Below, piece after piece: positions 42,700-51,327 of a stretch of DNA of 64,000 bases. The number at the start of each line of letters is the position of its first letter. Position 1 is the stretch's first letter. Made by a program: the position numbers and the translations under genes. Origin of the DNA: Pseudomonas sp. G.S.17 (GTDB lineage Bacteria; Pseudomonadota; Gammaproteobacteria; Pseudomonadales; Pseudomonadaceae); assembly GCF_038096165.1 (NCBI RefSeq), contig NZ_CP151076.1, positions 2,291,501-2,355,500 on the forward strand, given 5' to 3'. A model generated the notes under the pieces. It was not told the DNA's origin, searched no databases, and saw only the letters and a program-made list of their open reading frames with translations.

Positions 42700-44253
42700 A
42701 TGAAAAGCTCTGTGAAGAAGGCTCTGGCCTGTGGTCTGGTTGCCATGCTCGGCGCCGGTGTCGTGCAAGCCCAGCCGTTACGTCTGGCGCTGAACTCGGA
42801 TGTTCGCGGGCTGGATCCCGGCGTCAACCGCGATGACCGCACCGATCAGGTCGTGCTGCATATGGTCGAGGGGCTGGTGGCCTACGGTGAGAAAGGCGAA
42901 GTCAAACCCTTGCTCGCCGAGAAAGTCGACGTTTCTGCCGATGGTCTGAGCTACACCTTCACGCTGCGCAAAGGCGTGATCTTTCACAACGGCGACACGC
43001 TGACCTCCGCCGACGTGCTCTGGAGCTGGAAACGCGACATGGAGCCCAAGACGCAATGGCGTTGTCTGTCAGAGTTCGATGGCAGTGGCTTGACCAAGGT
43101 GATCGACATCCAGGCGCCTGACGAGCACACCGTCGTGATGCGTCTGGAAAAGCCCAGCGGCATGTTCCTCGCAACCCTGGCGCGCACCGACTGCGGCGGC
43201 ACCGGCGTCTTGAACAAGGCATCGCTCAATGCCCAGGGCGAGTTTGTCAAACCGGTGGGCACCGGCCCGTATCAGTTGGGCGAGTGGAAGCGCGGGCAAT
43301 ACGTCAGCCTGACCCGATTCGGCAAATATCAGTCGTTGCGCGGCCCGCGTGATGGTTACACCGGCGGCAAGCAGGCGCTGGCTGATGAGGTGCGTTTCGT
43401 CATCATCCCCGATCAGGCAACCGTCAAGGCCGCGCTGTTTTCCGGCGACCTGGACATGGCCGAAGTCACCGAGACCGATCTGCCGGAAATCAAGAGCCAC
43501 GCCAGTCTGAAAGTCTCGACATCGCCCAGCGCCACCATGAACGTGCTGATGTTCCAGACCCGCGATCCACTGCTCAAGGACAAGCGCATTCGTCAGGCGA
43601 TTGCGGCGGCCATCGACGTCAATCAACTGGTGGCGACCACCAGTAATGGCTTTGGTGTTGCCAACAATTCCATCGTCAGCGTGGCGTCCAACTATTACGG
43701 TGCCGCCGAAAAAGCCGGTTTCAGCTACGACCCGCAAAAGGCCGCTGCGCTGTTGCAACAGGCCGGCTACCACGGTCAGCCGCTGACCATCGTCGCCAAC
43801 CGTCGCTCGATGGTGCCCAGTTATGACCTGGCGATCATTACCCAGGCCATGCTGCAAGCCGTTGGCATGAATGTTCAGGTTGAAGTGCTGGAGTGGGGCA
43901 CGCAACTGGAGCGTTACCAGACCGGTCGCTACCAGGCTATGTCGTTCACCTATTCGGCGCGTTTCGATCCTGCACTGAGCTTTGAACAGGTCACCGGCAA
44001 CAAGGACAAGGAACCGCGTAAAGGCTGGGAAGACCCGGTTGCCATCGACCTGCTGGCGCAATCGCTGAAGGAAGGCGACGTCAGCAAGCGCCAGGTGCTG
44101 TTCGACCAATTGCATGAGCGCTTCATCGACCAGGTGCCGATGATCGTCATGTACAACGGGCTGGACATCATGGCGCTGAACCAGAAAGTCGAGGGTTACA
44201 ACTCGTGGATCGGCCAGAAGCCGCGCCTCTGGGGCGTCAGCGTCAAGCCTTGA
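42700..44253 (+). CDS. Family 5 (peptide/dipeptide-type) periplasmic binding protein
   Basis: The 517-residue protein starts at ATG 42700 (AAGGA upstream) with a signal peptide ending GAGVVQA. The mature part has LRLALNSDVRGLDPGVNRDD, LLAEKVDVSADGLSYTFTLR KG, FHNGDTLTSADVLWSWKR and GTGPYQLGEWKRGQYVSLTR, as in DppA/OppA. It brings substrate to the transporter encoded just upstream. The substrate could be a peptide, an amide or an opine-like compound, suiting the C45 enzyme. Confidence 0.93.
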   Translation: MKSSVKKALACGLVAMLGAGVVQAQPLRLALNSDVRGLDPGVNRDDRTDQVVLHMVEGLVAYGEKGEVKPLLAEKVDVSADGLSYTFTLRKGVIFHNGDTLTSADVLWSWKRDMEPKTQWRCLSEFDGSGLTKVIDIQAPDEHTVVMRLEKPSGMFLATLARTDCGGTGVLNKASLNAQGEFVKPVGTGPYQLGEWKRGQYVSLTRFGKYQSLRGPRDGYTGGKQALADEVRFVIIPDQATVKAALFSGDLDMAEVTETDLPEIKSHASLKVSTSPSATMNVLMFQTRDPLLKDKRIRQAIAAAIDVNQLVATTSNGFGVANNSIVSVASNYYGAAEKAGFSYDPQKAAALLQQAGYHGQPLTIVANRRSMVPSYDLAIITQAMLQAVGMNVQVEVLEWGTQLERYQTGRYQAMSFTYSARFDPALSFEQVTGNKDKEPRKGWEDPVAIDLLAQSLKEGDVSKRQVLFDQLHERFIDQVPMIVMYNGLDIMALNQKVEGYNSWIGQKPRLWGVSVKP

Positions 44254-44256
44254 GGA

Positions 44257-44922
44257 TCATTGCTCCAGCGGGATCTGGCGGATATGCGCGGCAATCAGTT
44301 GTTTGAGCCGTTCACGGTCGTCGTTGCGCAGGGCATCGACCATCTGGAAATGTTCCCGGCTCGATTGCTCGGCCCGCACATGGGTACGCCAGGTTCCGCC
44401 GGGAGATGACGGTGGTCGACTGCGCATGTCTTCAATGAATTCGATCAGCTGCCGGTTGCTGCACAGCTCATAGAGGGTGCGATGGAAATCCAGGTTTGCG
44501 TTGTAGCGTTCCAGCAGCGTGCCTTCCTGCACCAGCGTATTGAAACGTTGGGCGAGGGCGTCGAGCTGCTCCAGGTCGGCGTCGCTGACGATCATCTGGT
44601 TGACCGCCGCGCACTCCAGCGCAACACGAATCTCCCGGGCATCGGAGACCTGCGCGAGGTCCGGCGTATGCACGTAGTAACCCCGATTGGGGAGATGTTC
44701 GACCATGCGCTTGACCACCAGTTGGTCCAGCGCCCGGCGCACGTCGAGGCGGGAGCTGCCGTAGCGCTCCTCCAGATCGATCTGTTTGAGCCAGCTGCCC
44801 GCCGGGAGGATGCCCGCGTTGATGTCTTTGGAGATCAGCACCACCAGTTGGCTGCGATCAGTAACGGTTTTCTTCAATGGAAACGTCCACACATAGCTTG
44901 ATACCGGGCGAAAAAATTTCAT
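44257..44922 (-). CDS. GntR-family regulator (FCD type)
   Basis: The protein of about 221 residues has a GntR winged helix (INAGILPAGSWLKQIDLEER, SRLDVRRALDQLVVKRMVEH LPNRGYYV) and an all-helical FCD effector domain (EIRVALECAAVNQMIVSDAD). ATG 44922 is my choice, although no good ribosome site precedes it; starts further in are possible. The gene is convergent with the binding-protein gene and divergent from the hydrolase gene, with tandem palindromes between them. It probably regulates the whole cluster. Confidence 0.82.
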   Translation of the reverse strand: MKFFRPVSSYVWTFPLKKTVTDRSQLVVLISKDINAGILPAGSWLKQIDLEERYGSSRLDVRRALDQLVVKRMVEHLPNRGYYVHTPDLAQVSDAREIRVALECAAVNQMIVSDADLEQLDALAQRFNTLVQEGTLLERYNANLDFHRTLYELCSNRQLIEFIEDMRSRPPSSPGGTWRTHVRAEQSSREHFQMVDALRNDDRERLKQLIAAHIRQIPLEQ

Positions 44923-44956
44923 GCAGCGGGGGCCAGGACTCAGTCGCCGACCCTTC

Positions 44957-44981
44957 GCCAATAATGGCTGCCAATAATGGC
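44957..44981. promoter_or_regulatory. Tandem palindromes, candidate GntR operator
   Basis: GCCA-ATAA-TGGC occurs twice in a row (44957-44968 and 44970-44981, 13 bp apart) in the 77-bp gap between the divergent GntR and hydrolase genes. The tandem arrangement suggests cooperative binding of a dimer pair. Confidence 0.7.
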
Positions 44982-44999
44982 ATAAAACGCCGAGGTTTA

Positions 45000-45839
45000 A
45001 TGATGTTAGCCAATCCTGAAGACAGCCCGGAAGCACGCAGTCGCAAGCTTTATTACCGTGGCGCCACGACAACTTTTTCCTGCCGCATGGATCCACGATT
45101 TGCGTACTGCCTGTACGTGCCGCAAAGTTTCGATCAATGCCCGGAAGAACACCGCTTGCTGGTCGCCGTGCATGGCACCGGGCGCACCATGGTCGAATAC
45201 CGCGATGCCTTTGCCGAGTTCGGACGTTTCAACAAATACGTGATCCTTGCGCCGCTGTTTCCGGTAGGACCGCTGGGTGATGGTAATCCGCATGGCTTCA
45301 AGTATCTGGTCGAAGGGGATATCCGTTATGACCAGGTTTTGCTGGCCATGGTCGATGAAGTTGCGCAGGTTCTGAACACTACCTTCGAGCGCTTTTCGCT
45401 GTTTGGTTACTCCGGCGGCGGACACTTCGCCAATCGGTTCTATTACCTGCACCCGGAACGCCTGCGCTCCGTGTCCATCGGCGCGCCCGGTTCGGTGACT
45501 TTGATCGATGACCACCGCGACTGGTGGGTCGGCACCGGTGGCATCGAGAAAATCTTCGGCAAGAACCTGAACCTGCCTGCGCTGCGCGAAGTGGATGTGC
45601 AGTTGTTGGTGGGCGCAGCCGATCTGGAAACCTGGGAGATCCACTACGCCCCAGGTTCGGTGCAATTCAGGGAAGGCATCAACGACGCGGGCAGCACCCG
45701 TGTCGAGCGCAACGCCACGCTCGCCCGCAACCTGCAGGCCCACGATATTCGTGTGCAGCAAGACATCGTGCCCAACGTCGCTCACGCCGGTATTTCCGTG
45801 GTGCCCTACGTGCAGGATTTTCTGCTGGGATTGGGCTGA
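45000..45839 (+). CDS. Alpha/beta hydrolase
   Basis: The 279-residue protein has the nucleophile elbow LFGYSGGGHFANRFYYLHPE (Ser), an oxyanion-side motif LLVAVHGTGRTMVEYRDAF and a C-terminal NVAHAGISVVPYVQDF with the likely catalytic His. GAGG precedes two adjacent ATG codons (45000, 45003). It probably hydrolyses an ester or amide related to the cluster's substrate. It is divergent from the GntR gene and shares its operator region. Confidence 0.85.
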   Translation: MMLANPEDSPEARSRKLYYRGATTTFSCRMDPRFAYCLYVPQSFDQCPEEHRLLVAVHGTGRTMVEYRDAFAEFGRFNKYVILAPLFPVGPLGDGNPHGFKYLVEGDIRYDQVLLAMVDEVAQVLNTTFERFSLFGYSGGGHFANRFYYLHPERLRSVSIGAPGSVTLIDDHRDWWVGTGGIEKIFGKNLNLPALREVDVQLLVGAADLETWEIHYAPGSVQFREGINDAGSTRVERNATLARNLQAHDIRVQQDIVPNVAHAGISVVPYVQDFLLGLG

Positions 45840-45854
45840 AATGCGGCCACCCTG

Positions 45855-45942
45855 TAGGAGCGGATTTATCCGCGAGGTGTAGGTGCCGCCGACTTAGATT
45901 TGCGCAATTCACACCGGCCTCTTCGCGGGCAAGCCTCGCTCC
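45855..45942. repeat. 88-bp REP/BIME unit, copy 1
   Basis: The unit TAGGAGCGGATTTATCCGCG ... CGGGCAAGCCTCGCTCC recurs at 46283-46370 with a single difference. The gap 45840-46433 consists of such REP units and the MITE; further REP sequences lie at 45986-46080. Confidence 0.85.
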
Positions 45943-46140
45943 CACAGGATCGCGCCGACTTTGGAATCGCGCCGACTTTCAAATTGTGGGAGCGAACTTG
46001 TTCGCGAAGGGGCCAGGACTGGCTCCAACTATCTCGCTGACTGAACCGACGCCTTCCCGGATAAATCCGGTCCCACAGGATCGCGCCGATTCTCCTACAG
46101 GATCGCGGCGATTTTGAAATTAAAATGCAATGACCCTGTA

Positions 46141-46280
46141 CAGACTGTGTGAAAACGTCACGAGCGATGACAAGACAAGGCAAAAACAGGCGAAAAAGCG
46201 GAGTCTAGGTGTTCTAAATGAGCATTTTTCGCCTGTTTTTAACGCAGTATTGTCGAGCGCAGTAGTTTTCACACAGTCTG
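46141..46280. mobile_element. 140-bp MITE-like element, copy 2
   Basis: It matches the copy at 31051-31190 at 139 of 140 positions, in the same orientation, with the same 16-bp terminal inverted repeats. Flanks read CCTGTA on the left and GGTAGG on the right, so no clean target duplication is left. It lies between the two copies of the 88-bp REP unit. Confidence 0.85.
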
Positions 46281-46282
46281 GG

Positions 46283-46370
46283 TAGGAGCGGATTTATCCG
46301 CGAGGTGTAGGTGCCGTCGACTTAGATTTGCGCAATTCACACCGGCCTCTTCGCGGGCAAGCCTCGCTCC
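46283..46370. repeat. 88-bp REP/BIME unit, copy 2
   Basis: This is identical to 45855-45942 except for one C/T change (GCCGTCGAC against GCCGCCGAC). Confidence 0.85.
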
Positions 46371-46433
46371 AACGGGATCGATTATTCGCGGGCGAATTGG
46401 AGCGTCGCCCGCTCGATCCAGCGGGACCAACAT

Positions 46434-46755
46434 TCACTGCCAATCCTTGGCCGCCTCGGGGAGCATCTCGGTGATCAGCGCGCCGAAGCGCTGTGACAGC
46501 AGGCTTTGCGGGCGATCCGCTGGCAACAGCAGGTAAGTCGAGAAGCGGATCTGCGGGCGGAAAGGGCGTATCTCAATACCCATGTATCAGCGTCGGGTTC
46601 ACTCCCGGCGTTTCTTCGCCAATGTAGGACGCCAGGCCCAGATCGCAGTATTGCGAGGCGGTCCAGTGCGTGGCAGTGGGCGAGTCGCTGGTGTGAATCG
46701 AAATGGCCACGTCCGGGTTTTGCTGGCGAAAACGCTGGATGACCCTGGGCGTCAC
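46434..46755 (-). pseudogene. LysR-family regulator, C-terminal remnant
   Basis: The minus strand reads VIQRFRQQNPDVAISIHTSD, ATHWTASQYCDLGLASYIGE and GVNPTLI. After a shift near 46583 it continues IEIRPFRPQIRFSTYLLLPA and SLLSQRFGALITEMLPEAAK, ending at TGA. This is the effector-domain half of a LysR protein with a small deletion. The DNA-binding half is missing; an ABC ATPase relic begins where it should be. Confidence 0.75.
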
Positions 46756-46762
46756 CCCTGAG

Positions 46763-47204
46763 CGTCAATGAGTGACCCTGGCGCCCGTCAAGCTCAAGCG
46801 GATGTCCAAGGCCGAGGCCCGGGAAAGTGCGTTGCAATTGCTTGATCGCGTCGGCTTGCGCCACAAGGCCAACGGCTATCCCTCGGAACTGTCCGGCGGT
46901 CAGCAGCAACGCGTGGCGATTGTGCGCGCCCTGGCAATGCGCCCGCGCCTGTTGCTGTTCGACGAGCCGACTTCCGCGCTGGACTCGGAGACTGTCGGCG
47001 ATGTGCTCAACGTCATGAAAGGGCTGGCGAAGGAAGGCATGACCATGATCGTCGTCACCCACGAAATGGGTTTCGCGCGGGAAGTGGCGGATCGCGTGGT
47101 GTTCTTCGACAGCGGGCGCATCATTGAGCAAGGTCCTCCGGCAGATTTTCTCCGCGCCACGGGAAGAGCGCACCCGGCAGTACCTGAGTTCGGTGCTGCG
47201 CTGA
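46763..47204 (+). pseudogene. Amino-acid-type ABC ATPase, 3' remnant
   Basis: The frame reads [40 protein letters not shown] (signature), [14 protein letters not shown] (Walker B), [20 protein letters not shown] and [13 protein letters not shown], as in GlnQ/HisP. Walker A and the first third are missing. Near 47160 a one-base shift moves the true ending ([13 protein letters not shown]) out of frame. Confidence 0.8.
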
Positions 47205-47220
47205 CCCTCAGCCTTTGCGC

Positions 47221-48150
47221 TTATCCCTTGCGATAGATCGTGCTCAAGTGCCGCGCCAGCAGAATGAAGTTTTCCAATGGCGCGGGCGGATTGAAGGTGC
47301 GACAAACCAGTGTAAGCGGCGCAAGAAGGCGCGGCCGGGCATCGAGAATCCGGCAGTACACGACGCTTTCGCGGTGCACATCCTTCATGGAGGCCGGAAC
47401 AATCGACACCCCGGCGCCCGCCGCCACCAGGCTGACGTTGGTCAGCATACGTTCCACCTCAAACGCGATGTGCGGATTGAAACCGGCGTTCTGACAAGCC
47501 TTGATCAGATTCGCATACATGCCCGGCGCGCCGGGGCGACGTACCAGGATGAACTTTTCATCCTTGAGTGCGTTGATGGAGATTTCCGGTAGCTGCATCG
47601 ACGCGTCCACCTGAGCGAGCAATGGGTGGCGCACTGGCAAGGTCAGGAGCATTTCTTCGTTATGCAGGCGATGAAACTGGATGCTCTGGTGCTGACCCAC
47701 GGGTGCCCGGAGAATGCCCACATCGAGACGGCCTTCGATGGCTTCTTCAGTCAGCTCCCGGGCACTGCCTTCCTTCAGCGCCACTTCGACACCGGGATAA
47801 CGTTCGCGGTACGCGCGGATGATTTGCGGGATCAGCGGATGCGTGGCGGCGGAACTGGTGAAGCCGATGACCAGCGTGCCTTCGATACCGCTGGCGGCCC
47901 GGGATGCCTTGAGCGCACCTTGTTCGACCCGGCTCAGAATGTCCTGGGCTTCGGCAAGAAATACCAGCCCGCCCGCCGTCAGATCGACACCCTTGGGATG
48001 GCGTTTGAACAGCTCGAAACCCAGTTCCTGTTCCAGCGCGCGGATCTGCTGGCTCAGCGGCGGTTGCTGCATATTCAGGCGCGCCGCCGCACGGGTGAAA
48101 TGTCGTTCTTCGGCCACCATGACGAAATAACGCAGATGTCGAAGTTCCAT
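47221..48150 (-). CDS. LysR-family regulator (BenM/CatM-like)
   Basis: The 309-residue protein has the LysR HTH ([45 protein letters not shown]) and an effector domain with [20 protein letters not shown] and [28 protein letters not shown], most like the BenM/CatM/HcaR group. It is divergent from a DAACS transporter gene across 141 bp and probably regulates it. The inducer is unknown. Confidence 0.9.
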   Translation of the reverse strand: MELRHLRYFVMVAEERHFTRAAARLNMQQPPLSQQIRALEQELGFELFKRHPKGVDLTAGGLVFLAEAQDILSRVEQGALKASRAASGIEGTLVIGFTSSAATHPLIPQIIRAYRERYPGVEVALKEGSARELTEEAIEGRLDVGILRAPVGQHQSIQFHRLHNEEMLLTLPVRHPLLAQVDASMQLPEISINALKDEKFILVRRPGAPGMYANLIKACQNAGFNPHIAFEVERMLTNVSLVAAGAGVSIVPASMKDVHRESVVYCRILDARPRLLAPLTLVCRTFNPPAPLENFILLARHLSTIYRKG

Positions 48151-48291
48151 GTTGGTATATCCTGTGCCAAGACTTATTATTGCGGGGCGGCCAAAAACAG
48201 ATTATGCCGAGGTTCATTATCCGCGTGACTACTATGGCTGAAGCCGAGACATTGCGACAATAACAATAATATTTTTTGTGGCGGAGCCTCG

Positions 48292-49539
48292 ATGCCTGTC
48301 AAGCTTCTGAAGAACGCAACCCTGCAAATCCTGCTCGCCATTAGTTGTGGCGTCCTGTTGGGATTGCTGCGTCCGGATCTGGCCGTCTACATGAAACCGT
48401 TGAGCGATGGTTTCGTGAAATTGATCGGTTTACTGATGCCTTTCATTATGTACCTGCTGGTGTGCTCCGGCGTGGCGAGTCTGCACCAGCAAGGCAAACA
48501 TGTGCGACTGGTGCGCAAGGTATTTATTTATTTCCAGCTGATGTCGATTGTTTCGCTGTTATTGGGGATGACTACAGCCCTGTTGTTCAGTCTGGATACG
48601 ACGACAGCGCAGATCTTTCCTGTCGGGGCGGTGGCTGCACTTGCCGACCCGGCGCCGTCGGCACTCGAGCTGTTCGGCGAACTCTCCGTGGGAGACGTAT
48701 GGTCCAGCATATGCAGGGCTTTGGCGCAGAGTCTGGTGCTTCAGGTCATGTTGTTGGCGGTGATTTCCGGGCTGCTATTGCCCCGGATCGGGCAGGTGGG
48801 GGAAGTTTTGCAGGCCCGTCTGGAAGTCACAATCAGCCTGTTATTTCGAGTATTGCGCCTGATCTTGAAGTTCGCTCCTGCCGCTGCATTCGGTGCCATG
48901 GCATTTACCGTGGGTAAATATGGGGTTGTGTCAATTCTTCCGCTGTTTAAATTTGTGGTTGTCATGTATCTGGTGTGTGCGCTGTTTGTCATTTTTATTC
49001 TGGCAAGTATCGCCCGTGCGGTCGGGATAAGTTTGTGGCGCCTGAGCGCTTATATCAAGGAAGAGCTATTGCTGGTGACATTCACTGGCGCATCGGTGGC
49101 GGCAATTCCAGGGCTGATAAGCAAGCTGGAAAAGTTGGGGTGTGATCGTCAAGTTGTGCGTCTGGTGTTGACCACCGGGTATACCTTCAACTTGAGCGGG
49201 TCAAATATTTACGTCACCACCTCGGTGATGTTTCTTGCCCATCTCGCCGCAGTGGAGCTGAGCAGTGTGCAATTGATCGGTGTAGTACTGATTTGCATGC
49301 TGACGTCATTGGGTTCGACCAGTGTCGCGGGCTCGGCGTTTTTTACCCTGATCGCCACCTTGAACATGCTGCATGTCATTCCTCTGGAAAGCGTGGGGCT
49401 GTTGCTGGGCGTCGAGCGCCTGATGAAATGTCGATCCCTGACCAACGTGCTGGGCAATTGCGTCGCGTGTCTGGTCATCTGCCGCTGGCAGGGGTCCATT
49501 GACCGGGTTGCGTTGCGGCAGGGGTTGGCAGGTTGTTGA
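48292..49539 (+). CDS. DAACS-family (DctA/GltP-like) transporter with unusual substrate-site residues
   Basis: The 415-residue protein has the fold of DctA/GltP: VYMKPLSDGFVKLIGLLMPFIMYLLVCSGVAS, two hairpins and TGYTFNLSGSNIYVTTSVMFLAHL. Canonical members read FNLDGT at the substrate/cation site, while this one has FNLSGS. The second hairpin has LTSLGSTSVAGSAFF where DctA has TSKGAAGVTGSGFI. The substrate Asp/Arg helix reads GVERLMKCRSLTNVLGNCVA. The fold is clear, but the substrate is probably not a simple C4-dicarboxylate. It faces a LysR gene. Confidence 0.85.
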   Translation: MPVKLLKNATLQILLAISCGVLLGLLRPDLAVYMKPLSDGFVKLIGLLMPFIMYLLVCSGVASLHQQGKHVRLVRKVFIYFQLMSIVSLLLGMTTALLFSLDTTTAQIFPVGAVAALADPAPSALELFGELSVGDVWSSICRALAQSLVLQVMLLAVISGLLLPRIGQVGEVLQARLEVTISLLFRVLRLILKFAPAAAFGAMAFTVGKYGVVSILPLFKFVVVMYLVCALFVIFILASIARAVGISLWRLSAYIKEELLLVTFTGASVAAIPGLISKLEKLGCDRQVVRLVLTTGYTFNLSGSNIYVTTSVMFLAHLAAVELSSVQLIGVVLICMLTSLGSTSVAGSAFFTLIATLNMLHVIPLESVGLLLGVERLMKCRSLTNVLGNCVACLVICRWQGSIDRVALRQGLAGC

Positions 49540-49668
49540 CGTTATCGCATGTGAGCACGATCCCTGTGGGAGCGTTCGGAGGTTACGACGGCCGCGAATC
49601 GGTGTGTCAGACGGGTGATATCGCTGCCTCGCGCTGCTCGTGAGCTCCCATAGGGTTTTGGTGTCGTA

Positions 49669-51267
49669 TCAGCCCTTCGAATCCAGCAGCTTCTCGAACG
49701 CACGGTCCAGATCGCCGTCGGCCTGGGTGATTTTCTGGCGGCGTTCCTGCAACCAGCCTTGGTCGGCGGACAGCGTTTTCCGTGCTTCGGCGAGCATGCG
49801 TTGCACTTCCTGTGGCTGCGGACCGCCAGTGCCTTTGCGGGTCTTGACCATGTTTTCCGGCGAGAGTGCTGCGCGGAACGCGGCTTCGTCCAGAGGCAGC
49901 GTGTTGGGCGTCCAGTTGTATTTGTCAGCGGCCTTGGTGTAGAGCTTCTGCGCATCGGCAAACGGGAAGGTCTTGGGTGTTGTGCCGTTGTCCCGGGCTT
50001 CGGTGACGATCAGCGAAGCAAAACTGTGCCCGATGCGGAACGGCACCTTGTGCTGACGTTCCAGGGTGTCGGCCAGTTCCATGGAAGTGGTCCATTCCGA
50101 TTCAAGCTCGTCCAGCGCCCGTTGCGGATTAACCTGCAACGCATCCAGCACGCTGTTCATGCCGTCGAACATGTCCTTGGTCGAGGCGAACAGCCCCAGG
50201 GAATCGAAGGCGAACTTGTAGTCAGTCATGCCGGTGGTGACGTTATGCGCGCGCAAGGTCACGGTTTGCGCCAGGCCGACCACATCCGAAGCCGATTCAC
50301 GGGCGCGCATCAACAGGCCAGGGTTGCGCTTCTGCGGCATGGCGCTGCTGGTGTAAGTCGAACCTTCATCAAGCAGCAGCCAAGGGCGGATCTGGTGATA
50401 TTGCGTGTGAATGTCGCCGATCATGGCGCCGACCCGAATCGCCGACGACGACGCGATATTCGCCGCTTCCAGCGGAATGTCGTAGGTCGATACCTGGCTG
50501 GAGTCCAGGGAGTTTTCCCGCACGCTATCAAAGCCGAGCAGCTGCGCCAGACGTTCTCGGTTCAGCGGGTAAGCAGAGTTCGCCAGCACCGCCGTGCCCA
50601 TCGGACTCTGATTCAGACGTGTGTACAGCTCGCGGATGCGTTGGCCGTCACGGTCGAAAGCGGCTTCAAACGCCAGCAGATAGTGGGCATAGCTGATGGG
50701 CATGGCCTGCACACCGTTGGTGTACGCCGGGACCAGGGTGTTGACGTTTTTCGCGGCCAGTTCAAGCACGCGCTGACGGGTCGAGTTCAACGCATCGGCA
50801 TATGCCAGCACCTGAAAGCGCAACTTCGCCAGGCGGTAAGTGGCGAGCATGTCCTGGCGGCTGCGGCCGGAGTGAATCAGCGACGCTTCAGGGCCGATCT
50901 TGTCGGTCATGATCTGTTCAAGCTGCAACACATCGCTGGGCTGCTTGCCGCCGGGTTTGTCCGCCTGATCAATAGCGAAGCGCACGCCCCCGGCAATCTT
51001 GCGGCCCATCTCCGGCTTGACGATGCCTTCTTCGGTGAGCATCACGATTGAAGCCTTGTTGATCCGGTTCAGCCAGGAAAACTGGCTTTCGGATTTATCG
51101 CCCCTGGCTTGGGATTTATCCACCGTGGCGCCGATTTTTGCGGCCTGGGCGGCGCATTGTTCGGTAGTGCTGCAAGGAACATCGGCCGTGTTCGCGGCAT
51201 AGGCGCCGTAACTGGTGGCCAGGACATAGGCCACGGCAAGGTGGATCAGGGTTTTCTTGGTGTTCAT
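49669..51267 (-). CDS. Argininosuccinate lyase/fumarase-superfamily enzyme with a signal peptide
   Basis: The 532-residue protein starts with a clear Sec signal (MNTKKTLIHLAVAYVLATSY GAYA). The mature chain contains superfamily blocks: LIHSGRSRQDMLATYRLAKL, MPISYAHYLLAFEAAFDRD and the catalytic signature YTSSAMPQKRNPGLLMRARE. A GGAG ribosome site supports this start. Argininosuccinate lyases are normally cytoplasmic and about 460 residues long; this one is longer, with an acidic/basic C-terminal extension, and should act in the periplasm. It lies just after the OprD-type porin gene (61 bp apart, same strand), so it may process a substrate entering through that porin. The reaction is not known. 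Confidence 0.85.
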   Translation of the reverse strand: MNTKKTLIHLAVAYVLATSYGAYAANTADVPCSTTEQCAAQAAKIGATVDKSQARGDKSESQFSWLNRINKASIVMLTEEGIVKPEMGRKIAGGVRFAIDQADKPGGKQPSDVLQLEQIMTDKIGPEASLIHSGRSRQDMLATYRLAKLRFQVLAYADALNSTRQRVLELAAKNVNTLVPAYTNGVQAMPISYAHYLLAFEAAFDRDGQRIRELYTRLNQSPMGTAVLANSAYPLNRERLAQLLGFDSVRENSLDSSQVSTYDIPLEAANIASSSAIRVGAMIGDIHTQYHQIRPWLLLDEGSTYTSSAMPQKRNPGLLMRARESASDVVGLAQTVTLRAHNVTTGMTDYKFAFDSLGLFASTKDMFDGMNSVLDALQVNPQRALDELESEWTTSMELADTLERQHKVPFRIGHSFASLIVTEARDNGTTPKTFPFADAQKLYTKAADKYNWTPNTLPLDEAAFRAALSPENMVKTRKGTGGPQPQEVQRMLAEARKTLSADQGWLQERRQKITQADGDLDRAFEKLLDSKG

Positions 51268-51327
51268 TCAGGTCTCCGTTCCCGACGAATGCCGGGAATT
51301 CCAAGGCGTGTCAGTGATTGATTGGGC

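Noticed and set aside
46135..46285. Target-site duplication for the second MITE
   Set aside because: Flanking bases (CTGTA left, GGTAG right) do not match cleanly, so no duplication is claimed for this copy.
45840..46433. CRISPR-like array
   Set aside because: The repeats are inverted REP units and a MITE with no regular spacer pattern, and no cas genes are present.
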